From the NCBI RefSeq assembly GCF_010672455.1, contig NZ_JAAHGO010000051.1, forward strand, positions 1-58,789: 58,789 nt of DNA. Reading direction: 5' to 3'. Position 1 is the stretch's first letter. Each line of letters opens with the position of its first letter. The stretch is from Okeania sp. SIO2C9 (lineage in GTDB: Bacteria > Cyanobacteriota > Cyanobacteriia > Cyanobacteriales > Microcoleaceae). The translations under genes were made by a program, and so were the position numbers. Shown piece after piece: positions 8,365 through 17,628 of this stretch. The notes beneath the pieces were generated by a model. That model made no database searches and was not told where the DNA came from. It worked only from the letters and a program-made list of their open reading frames with translations.

Positions 8365-9000
8365 ATGGATATTGGAGATTATTATCGACAATTAGGGTTA
8401 AATATAGGAGCTAGTTTAGGAGAAGTTAAGGCTTCTTATCGACGACTAGCACGGCTATATCATCCAGATGTTAACCCCGACCGGCAAGCTAAAGATAAAT
8501 TTATTGCAGTTACAGAAGCTTACAAAATCTTGTTGAAAATTGCTCCTACTCAAACAGAATTACCATACAATTATACTGTCAAATCAACAAAAAATAATTC
8601 AAAACCAGAAACTAAATCTCCACAAACTTCACCCTCAAAGCAAACAAAAGTTAAAGTAACTCGTAAGTCGAATCAACAGAAAAGTAAATCCCACTTATCG
8701 GAAGCAGAAAAACAACTGAAGCAAAATTATTATTTACATTTACAGCAATTATTAAAATATAAAAGATATCCTCGAGCGATCGCTCTAGTAGAAGGTTTGG
8801 CTCAAAGAATCCCTCAAGATTGGGAAATACGACAATGGCAAGCGATCGCCTATCAACGTTGGGCACGTCACCTCATTGGAGAAGGACAACTGGATAAAGC
8901 TAGAAACTATTTAAAGAAAGCACTCAAAACAGATCCCCACAACCGTGCCCTCTGGTCTGAGGTAGAACGTGATTTTCGTCAATTAGAAAAAATTTATTAA
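8365..9000 (+). CDS. J-domain (DnaJ-like) protein with C-terminal TPR-like region
   Basis: A 211-residue protein. Residues 5-57 form a J domain with the signature HPD at 33-35 (RLARLYHPDVNPDR), which stimulates the ATPase of DnaK-type Hsp70. A basic, Ser/Thr/Lys-rich linker follows (about 70-115). Residues 120-211 contain two helical repeats ending in EGQLDKARNYLKKALKTDP, a good TPR match. Zinc-finger and C-terminal DnaJ domains are absent, so this is a type III J protein that recruits Hsp70 to a specific client. The ATG at 8365 follows a miniature element by 24 bp. Confidence 0.88.
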   Translation: MDIGDYYRQLGLNIGASLGEVKASYRRLARLYHPDVNPDRQAKDKFIAVTEAYKILLKIAPTQTELPYNYTVKSTKNNSKPETKSPQTSPSKQTKVKVTRKSNQQKSKSHLSEAEKQLKQNYYLHLQQLLKYKRYPRAIALVEGLAQRIPQDWEIRQWQAIAYQRWARHLIGEGQLDKARNYLKKALKTDPHNRALWSEVERDFRQLEKIY

Positions 9001-9089
9001 TTATTTGTATATTCGACCAATCGTTGTATAATGTACCAAGTTTTTTTATTAGATAAAAATATAGGAATATTCGTTTAGTTTGTGACGTT

Positions 9090-9385
9090 ATCCCTCGTTA
9101 AGCTAGCGCTATAACTAGGGCTTCTCTCCCTCACGGAAAAGGGCTTCCTGCAATGCTTGCGCAACGCTGCGCGAACAAAGGTTGAGCATCCTCTTAAGCT
9201 CCACAGGCTGCAACGATGAGACCCACCGCCGTTTTGTACTGTCCAGTTCTGTACTCACCTAGCTACCTTCAAGATTTTACCGACAAATCGGAAATTACGC
9301 TTGACTTCACCAGTTGAACACCAGCTCTCGAGCTGTCTCGGTTCTGCAATTAGGTGCGTATTACCGCTATTCCTGATTAGATTAA
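9090..9385 (-). pseudogene. Probable tnpB 3' tail relic (relic 3), heavily decayed
   Basis: On the minus strand one frame reads LGEYRTGQYKTAVGLIVAACGA then stop. This resembles the ACG-containing tails common at TnpB C-termini. The stretch is much richer in GC than its surroundings and contains hairpin-forming strings (GAGACAGCTCGAGAGCTG). Small-repeat strings (TGCTTGCGCAACGCTGCG) lie at its low-coordinate end. At 9424-9456 the motif CCGTTAAATCAGAGATTATAA, flanked by CCTC/GAG, matches motifs at 46443 and 46743. It could also be an unrelated structured RNA; confidence is low. Confidence 0.35.
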
Positions 9386-9476
9386 TTATAGCATAATTCT
9401 TGTTACTTTACAGGTCGTGATTCCCCTCCCGTTAAATCAGAGATTATAAAGGGAGAGCCCTCGCGACATTTAGTTA

Positions 9477-9573
9477 GACATCTCCATAAAAGAGGGAGTA
9501 GGGAGTAGGGGGGGGAAAGAATTAATAAATAAGAGTGCAATAATTGATTGGATTTTTTATTATTGGAGATGTC
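9477..9573. mobile_element. Miniature inverted-repeat element, GACATCTCC family, copy C1
   Basis: A 97-bp element with inverted ends GACATCTCC / GGAGATGTC and TA duplications at 9475-9476 and 9574-9575. A second copy at 37941-38035 has the same ends and the same A/T-rich interior (ATAATTGATT...TTTTTTATT). The interior carries GGGAGTAGGGAGTAGG runs. Non-coding; IS630-type behaviour is inferred from the TA duplication. Confidence 0.75.
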
Positions 9574-9933
9574 TATTGAGAAAAAGAGAATAGAGAATAG
9601 GGTTAAAGGCTTCAAATTTTTTTCTCTGGTGCTAAATTATTTATCTATTTGACTAAAAGAATAGATTTTATTTCTCCTGACTAATGCTTGCCGTACTTCT
9701 TTAATCCGACAGTTCCCCTAACTGACTACTAAAAACACCTTAAGTATTTGTAGCAAACATTTATCTTTTATGTGGCGGGTTGAATACTCATGCAATTTTT
9801 CTTTCTGCCTTCTGCCTTATTAAAGAAAATGGTATAAAAGCTAATAGATTAAAATATATACTAATATTTTGATTTGCTTTAACAACAGTAATTTCTGTTT
9901 AAAATAAAAAAAAATAATCAAAAAAAACTAACA
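9574..9933. other. Gene-free spacer before the TPR-FkbM gene
   Basis: No reading frame or RNA gene was recognised. It shares short strings with other spacers (TTGTAGCAAACATTTATC, TTCTGCCTTATT) and is probably old repeat debris. The last 60 bases are A-rich and precede the gene start. Confidence 0.35.
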
Positions 9934-11178
9934 ATGACAGATATAAATCAAGATTTCCAAAAAGCTATAAATCTGCAAAAAGAGGGAAAACTAAAAGAAG
10001 CAGAGTCAATATATATTGACATACTCAAGTCTGATAGTAATCATGTACCCACCCTAATTAACTTAGGTTTAATAGAGCAAAACCAGGGCAAACTAGATGA
10101 AGCAAGTCAATTCTATAAATATGCTTTTTCCATAGAGCCAAACAATATATCTCTACTTTATCTCTTAGCCAAAATTACACAAGAATTAAATCAATTAGAC
10201 GAAGCTATTATCTATTGGCAAAAATTAGCAGAACTCAAACCAGATTCTGCCCTAGAATTTTATGGAAATATTGGTAATAGTCTAGTTCAACAAGGCAAAT
10301 TTGATGAAGCACTAAATTACTTTCATCGTGCCTTAGAAATATCGCCCAAAAGTTTTCAAGCTCATCAAGCGATCGGTAATTTATTAATTAGACAAGATAA
10401 ACTTTTGGAAGCTAAATCAGAATTTAGTCAAGCATTAGAAATTAATCCTAATTATCAAGTAGCTAAAGTTTGGTTAACTTTAGTTGATAAGTTACTCAAA
10501 AGAGACAATCTAGTTTCATTCAATTATCAAAACACCCCCATAAAATTTGAAATAACAGGAAAAAATCTAGCAGTAGAAATTGCTCATGTTGGTGGTAATT
10601 TTTATGAATTAGCCCAGTTAGAGTCGATCAGACAAAACTTAAAATCATTAAATCCAGTTATAGTTGATATTGGAGCAAATACAGGGAATCATTTAGTCTA
10701 CTTTGCCAAATTTATTCAGCCAGCAAAAATCATTCCCATAGAATTTCATCCAGAAATTATTGCAGCTTTGAAGAGGCATATATCAATTAACCAAGTCGGC
10801 AATATTGACTTATCTAAATTAGGCTACGCTATTGCTAAAAATCGTGGTAAATCTTTCATAAAAGAACATCCTGCTAAAGATTTATTTTTAACAGAAATTG
10901 ACAATGAAATCATCAATGCTCAAGAATTAGTAGTTTTTCCTTTAGATGAAATAATTACTGAAAAAGTAGACTTCATCAAAATTGATGTACAGGGCAAAGA
11001 AATAGATGTTTTGGAAGGAGCAAAAAATTTGATATCTAGCTATCAACCTGATATGTTAGTTGAAGTTGCCAAAAATAATATCAAGGATTTTAGGAAATTT
11101 TTAGCAGCAGTAAACTATCAAATAGTTAAAGCATTCGATCATGGAAGATATGTCAACTTCTATCTTAAACATACTTAA
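9934..11178 (+). CDS. TPR-repeat protein with FkbM-type methyltransferase domain
   Basis: A 414-residue fusion. Residues 5-175 contain five tetratricopeptide repeats (for example AINLQKEGKLKEAESIYIDIL and QQGKFDEALNYFHRALEISP). Residues 225-414 are an FkbM-family SAM-dependent methyltransferase, with motif I VDIGANTGNH near 243-252, an acidic residue after beta-2 (IPIEFHPE) and the FkbM hallmark DFIKIDVQGKEIDVLEGA near 345-362. FkbM enzymes O-methylate sugars or hydroxyls; the TPR part would bind a partner. The substrate is unknown. The stop codon runs directly into repeat A2. No codirectional partner gene. Confidence 0.88.
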   Translation: MTDINQDFQKAINLQKEGKLKEAESIYIDILKSDSNHVPTLINLGLIEQNQGKLDEASQFYKYAFSIEPNNISLLYLLAKITQELNQLDEAIIYWQKLAELKPDSALEFYGNIGNSLVQQGKFDEALNYFHRALEISPKSFQAHQAIGNLLIRQDKLLEAKSEFSQALEINPNYQVAKVWLTLVDKLLKRDNLVSFNYQNTPIKFEITGKNLAVEIAHVGGNFYELAQLESIRQNLKSLNPVIVDIGANTGNHLVYFAKFIQPAKIIPIEFHPEIIAALKRHISINQVGNIDLSKLGYAIAKNRGKSFIKEHPAKDLFLTEIDNEIINAQELVVFPLDEIITEKVDFIKIDVQGKEIDVLEGAKNLISSYQPDMLVEVAKNNIKDFRKFLAAVNYQIVKAFDHGRYVNFYLKHT

Positions 11179-11396
11179 TTAATGGATAATGGATAATGGA
11201 TAATTGATAATTACCTCTGGTTAAAACCGTTACGGAATTGAATATAAGGAAATATTATTTCTTTTCTTGGTCGATTGGATATGGCGAGGAGACCTCGCCA
11301 TCCCACCCTTCGGGAAGCTGCGAAGATCGACCGCTTTTTTCTCCTTAAAAGGGGAGGCTTTAAATCAGAATTATTTAATTATTAATTATTCGGTAA
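11177..11396. repeat. Interspersed repeat family A, copy A2 (inverted), with inner module
   Basis: The copy starts at the FkbM gene's stop codon with heptamers GGATAATGGATAATGG and ends CGGTAA at 11396. It contains the inner module (GGTCGATTGGATATGGCGAGG to GAAGATCGACCGC) and the hairpin CCTTAAAAGGGG. Its high-coordinate end touches family E debris. Confidence 0.8.
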
Positions 11397-11740
11397 GCAT
11401 TTAGCTATTAGCGGTCAGCTATTCCTAGGTCATGCTGCGCAAACAGCTTTTGAATGAATGAAATAAAAATTCGTTTAACTTGTACTAAATTTTTACCTAT
11501 CAATTTAAGCACAAGAAAGATTTGTTTTGAGTTTTTAACTTATATAATTCAAGGGAATGAAGCTGATAGCTGAATGCTTACGGAAGTGTTTAAATGAATA
11601 TAGACTTTAAGGTCAAAGGAACCTGCTTTTGTCAGATTTTATTATGACTATATTCTAGCTTAATAAGATTCCTTAATATAGGCTTTAAATCAAGTTCAAA
11701 AACAATAGCTGATAACTGACGACTATTTGCTTACAAAAAT
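11397..11740. repeat. Family E repeat, decayed, with a small-repeat insert
   Basis: Strings such as AGCTGATAGCTGAATGCTTAC and ATAGACTTTAAGG link this stretch to repeats at 48421-48615 and 50657-51165. Near 11430 a copy of CCTAGGTCATGCTGCGCAAA is inserted. No gene was seen. Confidence 0.5.
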
Positions 11741-11800
11741 ACTCACTAAAGCTTCAATTTGGATTGGCGACAAATATATGTAAATGGAAAGAAGAAACTA

Positions 11801-12751
11801 ATGCCAAACTTAATTATCTGGATCGTAATATTTATAGTCAGCTTATTCGTTCTGATTAAAGCTTCTGACTTCTTTACAGATGCAGCAGAAAAAATAGGTA
11901 TATCTTTAGGAATTTCTCCTTTTTTAGTAGGGGTAACAATAGTATCAGTAGGAACCTCTTTACCAGAGTTAGTATCATCTATTATCGCTGTATACCAAAA
12001 CTCCTCTGAAATTGTTTTTGGTAATGTCGTTGGTTCCAATATTGCTAATATTTTCTTGATTATTGGTACTGCATCATTGATAAGTAGTCCTTTAAGGATA
12101 CAATATGAACTAATTAATGTAGATTTACCACTATTTGTTGGTTCAGCTTTTTTATTAGGTTTAACAGTTTTAGATAATAATTTTTCTAAAAATGAAGCTA
12201 TTATTTGTATCTTGGGATATGTTATCTATGTTTTATACACTATTAGTAGTGGTAAGGAAGAACAAGAGTTAGAAAAAGATGGAAATAGAAACTCAAAGAA
12301 AACTTTACCAACCAAACAAATAGCCATTGTGATTGCTAGTTCATTATTTGTCTTTTTGGGGGCAACCTATACAATTGAATCAGTTACTAAAATTTCTGAA
12401 ATACTCAATATTGCTAAGGAATTAATTGCTTTAAGTGCAGTTGCCCTTGGTACATCATTGCCAGAGTTAATAGTTACAATTTCTGCTGCTAAAAAAGGGA
12501 ACCCTGAAATTGCCGTAGGAAATGTCTTAGGTTCTAATATTTTTAACTCATTAGTAGTAATGGGAATACCAAGATTAACAGGCAATTTAGTAATTCCTGA
12601 AGATGTTATTGGTGGTGGATTATTGGTTTTATTAGCAGGAACAATTATGTTCTTTTTTGTCACTCAAGATAAACAAGTAACTCGTTGGGAAGGATTAATA
12701 TTTTTCCTATTCTACGGGTGGTTTATTGGCAATATATTTGGGTTAGTGTGA
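11801..12751 (+). CDS. Ca2+/Na+ antiporter of the CaCA family (YrbG-like)
   Basis: A 316-residue membrane protein of two homologous halves, each with the alpha-repeat signature: VGVTIVSVGTSLPELVSSI followed by FGNVVGSNIANIF, and ALGTSLPELIVTI followed by VGNVLGSNIFNSL. About ten hydrophobic segments are visible and a charged loop (SSGKEEQELEKDGNRNSKK) separates the halves. The family exchanges Ca2+ for Na+ or H+ across the inner membrane. I chose ATG 11801 because the protein then starts directly with the first membrane helix (MPNLIIWIVIFIVSLFVL); an upstream TTG at 11759 would add 14 polar residues. Single gene between repeat-rich spacers. Confidence 0.9.
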   Translation: MPNLIIWIVIFIVSLFVLIKASDFFTDAAEKIGISLGISPFLVGVTIVSVGTSLPELVSSIIAVYQNSSEIVFGNVVGSNIANIFLIIGTASLISSPLRIQYELINVDLPLFVGSAFLLGLTVLDNNFSKNEAIICILGYVIYVLYTISSGKEEQELEKDGNRNSKKTLPTKQIAIVIASSLFVFLGATYTIESVTKISEILNIAKELIALSAVALGTSLPELIVTISAAKKGNPEIAVGNVLGSNIFNSLVVMGIPRLTGNLVIPEDVIGGGLLVLLAGTIMFFFVTQDKQVTRWEGLIFFLFYGWFIGNIFGLV

Positions 12752-12805
12752 CATCCTCCGAACTCCAATACTTGAATTTGTAATTCCTGGAACAATAGGG
12801 AGTAA

Positions 12806-12980
12806 TACCAATTTGAGAAATCTTTGTTACTATTTCTTGAGTAGGGGAATGAGGGAAAAGTAAACACAAGATTAATTAGGACTAACTAGGGTGCTAATTA
12901 TCAAAAAAGTTATTTTCTGGTATTAATCACTTAATAATTGAAGTTTCACCTAAGTATAGTATTCTTTTTTCAAATTGGTA
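12806..12980. mobile_element. Miniature element with TACCAATTTGA ends (family H), copy H1
   Basis: A 175-bp element with inverted ends TACCAATTTGAGAAA / TTTTTCAAATTGGTA (14 of 15 match) and a 3-bp TAA duplication (12803-12805, 12981-12983). The family recurs at 26323-26515 and 39085-39465. Confidence 0.7.
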
Positions 12981-13870
12981 TAATATAAAATCCTTTTATA
13001 CAGTAATCGCAAAATTACTTCCTCTTAATGGGACTTAAACAAAACAGATTCATAAAATAATCTCATACCATTTCTCAAAAACTTTTCTACATTTTATTTA
13101 GCTGGGGACTTAACCCTAAGAGCAAATTGATAAATGTTTGCTACAAATAGCTAGGATATTTCTTAGGAGTCAACTTACCCCTACTGCTCCCAGGAGAGGA
13201 AGTCAGGAGTCAGGTAGGGGAGTCGTCGGATTGGCGACGTACAGAATGAATGGCTTCAATACCATTTTTTAGGTCGGAAATCATCCTTTTTGTCAAAGGG
13301 TATATCCTATAAAGTCTTTTTATTCCTCTTACTGGCGCGTCAAGCTTGAAATAGTGTTTTAGGAAAATTCTCCAAACCTTGTCATAGCAAGAATTATACT
13401 AAAAAATTTAATACATCATTTTCAGCTTGACGCGCCATTACTATTCGTAACATTCTTTTTTTTAATTGGTATAATATCATTTCTCAAAAACTTTTCTACA
13501 TTTTCTTGAGCAGGGGACCCACCCCTCGCCCCTCCTGGGAGGGGAAGGGGAAGTGGTGGAGTGGGGGAGTGGGGGAGAAGCAAACACAAGAATAATTAAC
13601 ATGAACTTAGGTGAAATTATTAAAAAAGTGATTTTACTTGTGCTAATTAGTTAAGAACTGAAGTCTTGTCCAAGTATAGAATAATGCATGGGACTTGGTA
13701 TAACCCCTCCCAGGAGCGGTAGTTGGGGGAGTCGGAGAAAATTAAACATAAGAATAATTAACATTAACTGGGTTGCTAATTGGCAAAAAAGTTATTCGAC
13801 CGACGTTAATTACTTAATACTTGAAGTTTTACCTCAGTATAGGATTAATCCATGGGAACTGATATCAAAT
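12840..13870. repeat. Spacer with a block of about 130 bp in three copies
   Basis: Three diverged direct copies lie near 12848-12968, 13570-13690 and 13735-13868. Shared strings are AAACACAAGAATAATTAAC, GGTGCTAATT or TTGCTAATTGG, AAAAAAGTTATT, ACTTAATACTTGAAGTTTTA and AAGTATAG. G-rich runs (GGGGGAGTGGGGGAG) precede the copies. A CATTTCTCAAAAACTTTTCTAC string also occurs twice (13072, 13486). No protein-coding sense was found. It looks like a decayed mobile element family that spread locally. Confidence 0.5.
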
Positions 13871-13909
13871 ATATATAGGCACAGGGTTTCACGTCAAAGA
13901 GGTATAATA

Positions 13910-14033
13910 TCATGTCCGAAGGCAATCGTTTGTGTAAAAGTTGGCATGGATATTTGCAGGAAATTTAAGTTTTTTTCTTGCCTTCCGGAGCTGTTGCCTA
14001 TTTACTATACAAGACCGATGCTACCGGACATGA
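13910..14033. mobile_element. Miniature inverted-repeat element, TCATGTCCG family, copy 2
   Basis: Inverted relative to the copy at 535-669, with identical 9-bp ends and TA flanks (13908-13909, 14034-14035). In place of the GGCAACA heptamers it has TGCCTTCCGGAGCTGTTGCC, so the heptamer array length differs between copies. Confidence 0.75.
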
Positions 14034-14055
14034 TATAAATCCTTAACTGTCAGGG

Positions 14056-14160
14056 TTTTCCTAGGTCATGCTGCGCAAACAGTCATTTTTATCCCATCGA
14101 CGTAATTCCCTTATCTAGACCGAATTTTCCTGCGGAATGCTGCGCAAACAGTCATTTTTT
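14056..14160. repeat. Pair of small repeats (CCTAGGTCATGCTGCGCAAA / CCTGCGGAATGCTGCGCAAA)
   Basis: Two direct copies 69 bp apart share TTTTCCT, then ATGCTGCGCAAACAGTCATT, and differ only in the four or five bases AGGTC versus GCGGA. These two core variants recur elsewhere in the window, one of them inside tnpB at 5240. Confidence 0.65.
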
Positions 14161-14388
14161 GGTGGAAAAAATGTCTAAGTACCATTAATACAGATTTTCT
14201 ACTGAATAGGAATTTAAAAATTCATGCTATTCAAATTCTTTCTTTCTCCTGATATAGAATCCAGTTATACAGTGTATGTTCATAATTCTATAATTACTTC
14301 AATATTCAATCTCCCCACCTCCCCATCTCCCCACCCCCCCATCTCTACCAACTATATAATAAGTATTCAACCGAATTTGATATAACTC

Positions 14389-15495
14389 CTAACTCCTCAG
14401 CGAATAGCTAGTCTGAGCCAGAATATCGTAGAACCAATTTTCCATACGATTTCCATAAACTTGAATAGAATATTCAGCTTCCGCTTGTTGCCGACAAGCT
14501 AAACGATCAAGTTTGTCAAGATTGTTAATTGCTTTTACCAATTCCACTAGATTACCAGACTCAACTAGCCAACCTGTTTGGCCGTGACGCACAATTTCAG
14601 CAGGGCCTCCCTTATTATAGGTAATTACAGGCACACCACAAGCTAATGATTGAATGGCAGTCATGCCAAATGCTTCACTCCATCGATGGGTCATTAAGTA
14701 CCCTCGACTGCGCCGCAGTACTAACTGCATTTCCTTAACTGGGAGAAAACCCAAATATTCTACTGGCGCATCAGGATAATTTTGCTGGATACTCTCCCAG
14801 TAAGACTTATCCTGAAGCAAACCCATTATTTTCAAGGGAATACCAGTATTTTTTGTCGCCTCAACAGCATCTTCCAATCCTTTTTCAGGAGAAATACGCG
14901 CTACCCAAACCAAGTAATTATCTGGTTTATCGCAGTATTGGTAGTCTTTTAAGTCAATACCATTTCCCACAATTCGACATCTACTAGCAAATGGGAAAGT
15001 TTCTGCCTGAGTTTTTGTGTGAACAGCAATAGTACCAGGAAAACTAATACTGGTTTTTTCTATAATCTCATCCATTGCCTTTGACAGAGAACCCATACTT
15101 ACCAGATGGGCAATAGGGACATTCAAAAATAGAGATAAATAAAAGGGAAGCCAGTCATAAGCAAAGTTAACAATCAAATCGTAATTATTTTGCTCTTTTC
15201 CAATAAACTCCCACATTCTGGTAAGCACAGATTTAGGGATTATTGAAATGGGAGTATCACGATTTAATTGCTGAATACTAACTTGCAGCTCTCCGGTAAT
15301 TTCAATAATGGGACAATCTACTTTAGTTATAGAACCCTGTGGCGCAACTATATCTACCTTGTGTCCTCTGAGAATCATTTCTTGGGCAATATTTTGTAAT
15401 GTGAATTCGACTCCACCTCCAGTACCTGAACCAATAGCTCCCACAGGTGTAGAAGCAAATAATAATCGTAAGGGGTTAGCTTGAGTAGCTGCCAT
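14389..15495 (-). CDS. GT4-family glycosyltransferase, possible pteridine glycosyltransferase
   Basis: A 368-residue GT-B enzyme of the GT4/GT1 superfamily. The N-terminal acceptor domain begins LRLLFASTPVGAIGSGTGGGVE, with the glycine-rich loop of the fold. The C-terminal donor domain has WVARISPEKGLEDAVEA and the E-x7-E motif EAFGMTAIQSLACGVPVI that binds the nucleotide sugar. Cytoplasmic, no signal peptide. The N-terminal pattern reminds me of cyanobacterial UDP-glucose:pterin glucosyltransferases, and the neighbours (methyltransferase, SDR, PTPS-like enzyme) agree, but the acceptor is inference. The first 15 bases from the ATG are repeated at 17610-17624, just behind the SDR gene. Confidence 0.85.
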   Translation of the reverse strand: MAATQANPLRLLFASTPVGAIGSGTGGGVEFTLQNIAQEMILRGHKVDIVAPQGSITKVDCPIIEITGELQVSIQQLNRDTPISIIPKSVLTRMWEFIGKEQNNYDLIVNFAYDWLPFYLSLFLNVPIAHLVSMGSLSKAMDEIIEKTSISFPGTIAVHTKTQAETFPFASRCRIVGNGIDLKDYQYCDKPDNYLVWVARISPEKGLEDAVEATKNTGIPLKIMGLLQDKSYWESIQQNYPDAPVEYLGFLPVKEMQLVLRRSRGYLMTHRWSEAFGMTAIQSLACGVPVITYNKGGPAEIVRHGQTGWLVESGNLVELVKAINNLDKLDRLACRQQAEAEYSIQVYGNRMENWFYDILAQTSYSLRS

Positions 15496-15932
15496 TTTTT
15501 TTGCCTAAATTATCAAAGGGAACATAAAACCTACATTCCGCACAACAAAATGTAGTATAGAATCAGGAGTCAGGAGACAGGAGACAGGAGACAGAATTTT
15601 AGAAGAAAATCATAGCTGCCGTGATTGAGTCATTAATCAAGCAAGTATTTATGCGTAAATTTTTTACTCAGAATTTGATCGACGAAAAAAGTAATTGAGA
15701 TGATTTGCATAGTATAAATACTTACAAAGCTACGGATTTACATACTACTTTTAATGCTGCAAAATGACGTGCGGAATGTGGGATAAAACAGACAAGAAAA
15801 TCATTGAGCAACATTAGAGTCTGAGTCAAATTAGAACAAATCCAGGTTATATGAAGCTCTCAATATATTAAATTATCCCGATTCCTTTAGATATTAAGGA
15901 ATATTTTATAGATAGATACTTCTTTAAATACT
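15496..15932. other. Gene-free spacer with an AGGAGAC heptamer run
   Basis: Near 15563-15592 the heptamer AGGAGAC (with a first AGGAGTC) is iterated. The rest is AT-rich and holds no recognisable gene or structured RNA. Confidence 0.45.
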
Positions 15933-16670
15933 TCACAATTTTTGATAACATCTGGTTGTGATTAAATGGGGGTGAAATACTTCTAAAAAATGCGATTGTA
16001 GCGTTTGAAAAAAATATTTCACAATGGCTGTATCATCTAAATGAAAAGGATATTCGTTGCCAAAACCCTTAGAAAAATACCAATTAATTAGTAATTTTCC
16101 ATCAGAACTCAGAAGTTTATGAAACTCAATTAACTGTGATATTGGGTCTGGTAAATGTTCCATGACATCAAAACACATAATTGTGTCAAATGAGTTATCA
16201 ATTTCCAATTTTGATGTGACTTGAATTTTGTCAGATAACCCTAATTTTTCGGAGCGCTCCAGAACAAAATTGCAGTTAATCGGATTTACATCTAAGTACT
16301 GAACTTCGGTAACATTTGGACACAAAGCAGCCGCAAAGGAATGTGTTCCAATCCCCCCACCAAAATCCAAAACCCGACCTTTAGCAAAATCAGCAATTAA
16401 ATGTAGCATATTACCGATATAATCACAGCTTTTTAAATGCCACGCTGCTAACTCTAAGATATAGGTTGCTCCGACTTGGTCTCGATAAAATTCGATTGCC
16501 ATTTCCCAATCAAAGTTTTGTCCCAACTTAGTCATAGCTTGATTACTTTCCTGAATTCGAGTCTCAAGGGTATGTCGATCTATCTGCAAAAACTCCTGGA
16601 TGTGGTTTTTCAGATCGAAAGAATTGTCCCAATAAGCTTTGAGAAACTCAGGTTTAGCTGCAGTTAACAT
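15933..16670 (-). CDS. Class I SAM-dependent methyltransferase
   Basis: A 245-residue protein. An N-terminal helical region (1-90) precedes a Rossmann methyltransferase core with motif I RVLDFGGGIGTHS near 94-106, the acidic end of beta-2 (VQYLDVNPIN), motif II DTIMCFDVMEHLPDP and the post-motif LLSSDGKLLINWYFSKG. It falls in the UbiE/Methyltransf_11 broad group, which acts on small molecules, so O-methylation of a glycan or pterin sugar would fit the neighbourhood. The substrate is unproven. It lies 437 bp before the GT4 gene on the same strand. Confidence 0.8.
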   Translation of the reverse strand: MLTAAKPEFLKAYWDNSFDLKNHIQEFLQIDRHTLETRIQESNQAMTKLGQNFDWEMAIEFYRDQVGATYILELAAWHLKSCDYIGNMLHLIADFAKGRVLDFGGGIGTHSFAAALCPNVTEVQYLDVNPINCNFVLERSEKLGLSDKIQVTSKLEIDNSFDTIMCFDVMEHLPDPISQLIEFHKLLSSDGKLLINWYFSKGFGNEYPFHLDDTAIVKYFFQTLQSHFLEVFHPHLITTRCYQKL

Positions 16671-16754
16671 AGAAAATGACTCCTGAATTTTGTAAACTTC
16701 ATGTTGCCGTTCTTAGAGATATATGATAATCTATAGTTATCTGTTCTATTCTTG

Positions 16755-16915
16755 CTTCTACCTGGCAACGTCGGCGTTATCCAGTCCACAAGCTGACACG
16801 GACTTCGCGGAACGCGGAGCGTAGCTCTTACTGCCCCCCATAGCTAAATTTAACGCTGCATTTCCTACGGAATGCTTCCCTACGGGATGCTACGCAAACG
16901 CAAACAAGTCTTGAT
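16755..16915. repeat. GC-rich small repeats
   Basis: The stretch contains TTCGCGGAACGCGGAGCGTAG and CCTACGGAATGCTTCCCTACGG followed by GATGCTACGCAAACGCAAAC, a chain of small-repeat copies. No coding sense. Confidence 0.5.
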
Positions 16916-16920
16916 CGCAG

Positions 16921-17513
16921 CTAAAATTGCAGTGTTCGCAATTGAACAAACGATTCTGTTTTGATCTTGAAACTAATGAACCAGCGGTTAGCTTTTCTAC
17001 TAATAGTTACAGACGACAGATTGACATTATCTGGCAATATTTCAAAAGTTTTAACCCATTCAATTCTAGGTAATTTTATCTGACCCACCTCTCTTGCTCC
17101 CCTCCCAGGAGGGGATGGGGGTGGGTATTGAACCATCTAAAGTGTTTGCGTAGCATGACCTAGGAAAACTATCATCTTTGCCTTTTTTCTTTAATTTAGG
17201 CTAACCAGAGACTTTCTTAAAGTAACGCTTTCAAGATGATGACAAATATCTCAAAGCATATTGAGGTGCTGTTTTAGACACTTTATAGTACCAATAGTTT
17301 TGAGGTTTAACCATTGCTACCAAAAGCAAAGGCCAAGTCAATAGCAGTAGGAAATTTAATTTTGCTATCAGGATTAATAGAATTGTGATTAAGGATGTTT
17401 CTCGTCAGCCATAATCCCCAATTACAGGCATGACGAGCCACACCAGCCTGTTTGGCCAGTAATGTTTTTTGTTGATTTGTGGGTTTCAACTCAGTTTTGA
17501 ATCCTAGTAACAT
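16921..17513 (-). pseudogene. tnpB: Decayed tnpB, N-terminal half (relic 4)
   Basis: The start reads MLLGFKTELKPTNQQKTLLAKQ and ARHACNWGLWLTRNIL, a typical TnpB N-terminus. After frame slips the next readable parts are LVAMVKPQNYWYYKVSK, APQYALRYLSSS, KRYFKKVSG and KLKKKGKDD. A small repeat (CCTAGGTCATGCTACGCAAAC, inverted) and a G/C-rich string lie at 17095-17170, after which IKLPRIEWVKTFEILPD and KANRWFISFKIK continue. The catalytic half is missing. It belongs to a different subgroup from relics 1 and 2. It was inserted within or next to a copy of the start of the GT4 gene. Confidence 0.8.
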
Positions 17514-17609
17514 AAAACAGATAATCGGAGATTATTATAGATAATATCAGATTATAGGTAACAGTTACAAGTCCTTATCAACTCAATGACTAATCAGATA
17601 GTGATTAAG

Positions 17610-17624
17610 TTGAGTAGCTGCCAT
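17610..17624 (-). other. 15-bp copy of the GT4 gene start, 4 nt behind the SDR stop
   Basis: ATGGCAGCTACTCAA here is identical to the first five codons (MAATQ) of the glycosyltransferase gene at 15495-15481. It begins 4 nt after the SDR stop codon, a normal operon spacing. Only seven more codons follow before a stop. It marks where the glycosyltransferase gene probably started before the locus was rearranged. Confidence 0.7.
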
Positions 17625-17628
17625 CTTT

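Noticed and set aside
13688-14038. 116-codon reading frame
   Set aside because: It spans part of the triplicated spacer block and the TCATGTCCG element; its protein is repeat translation.
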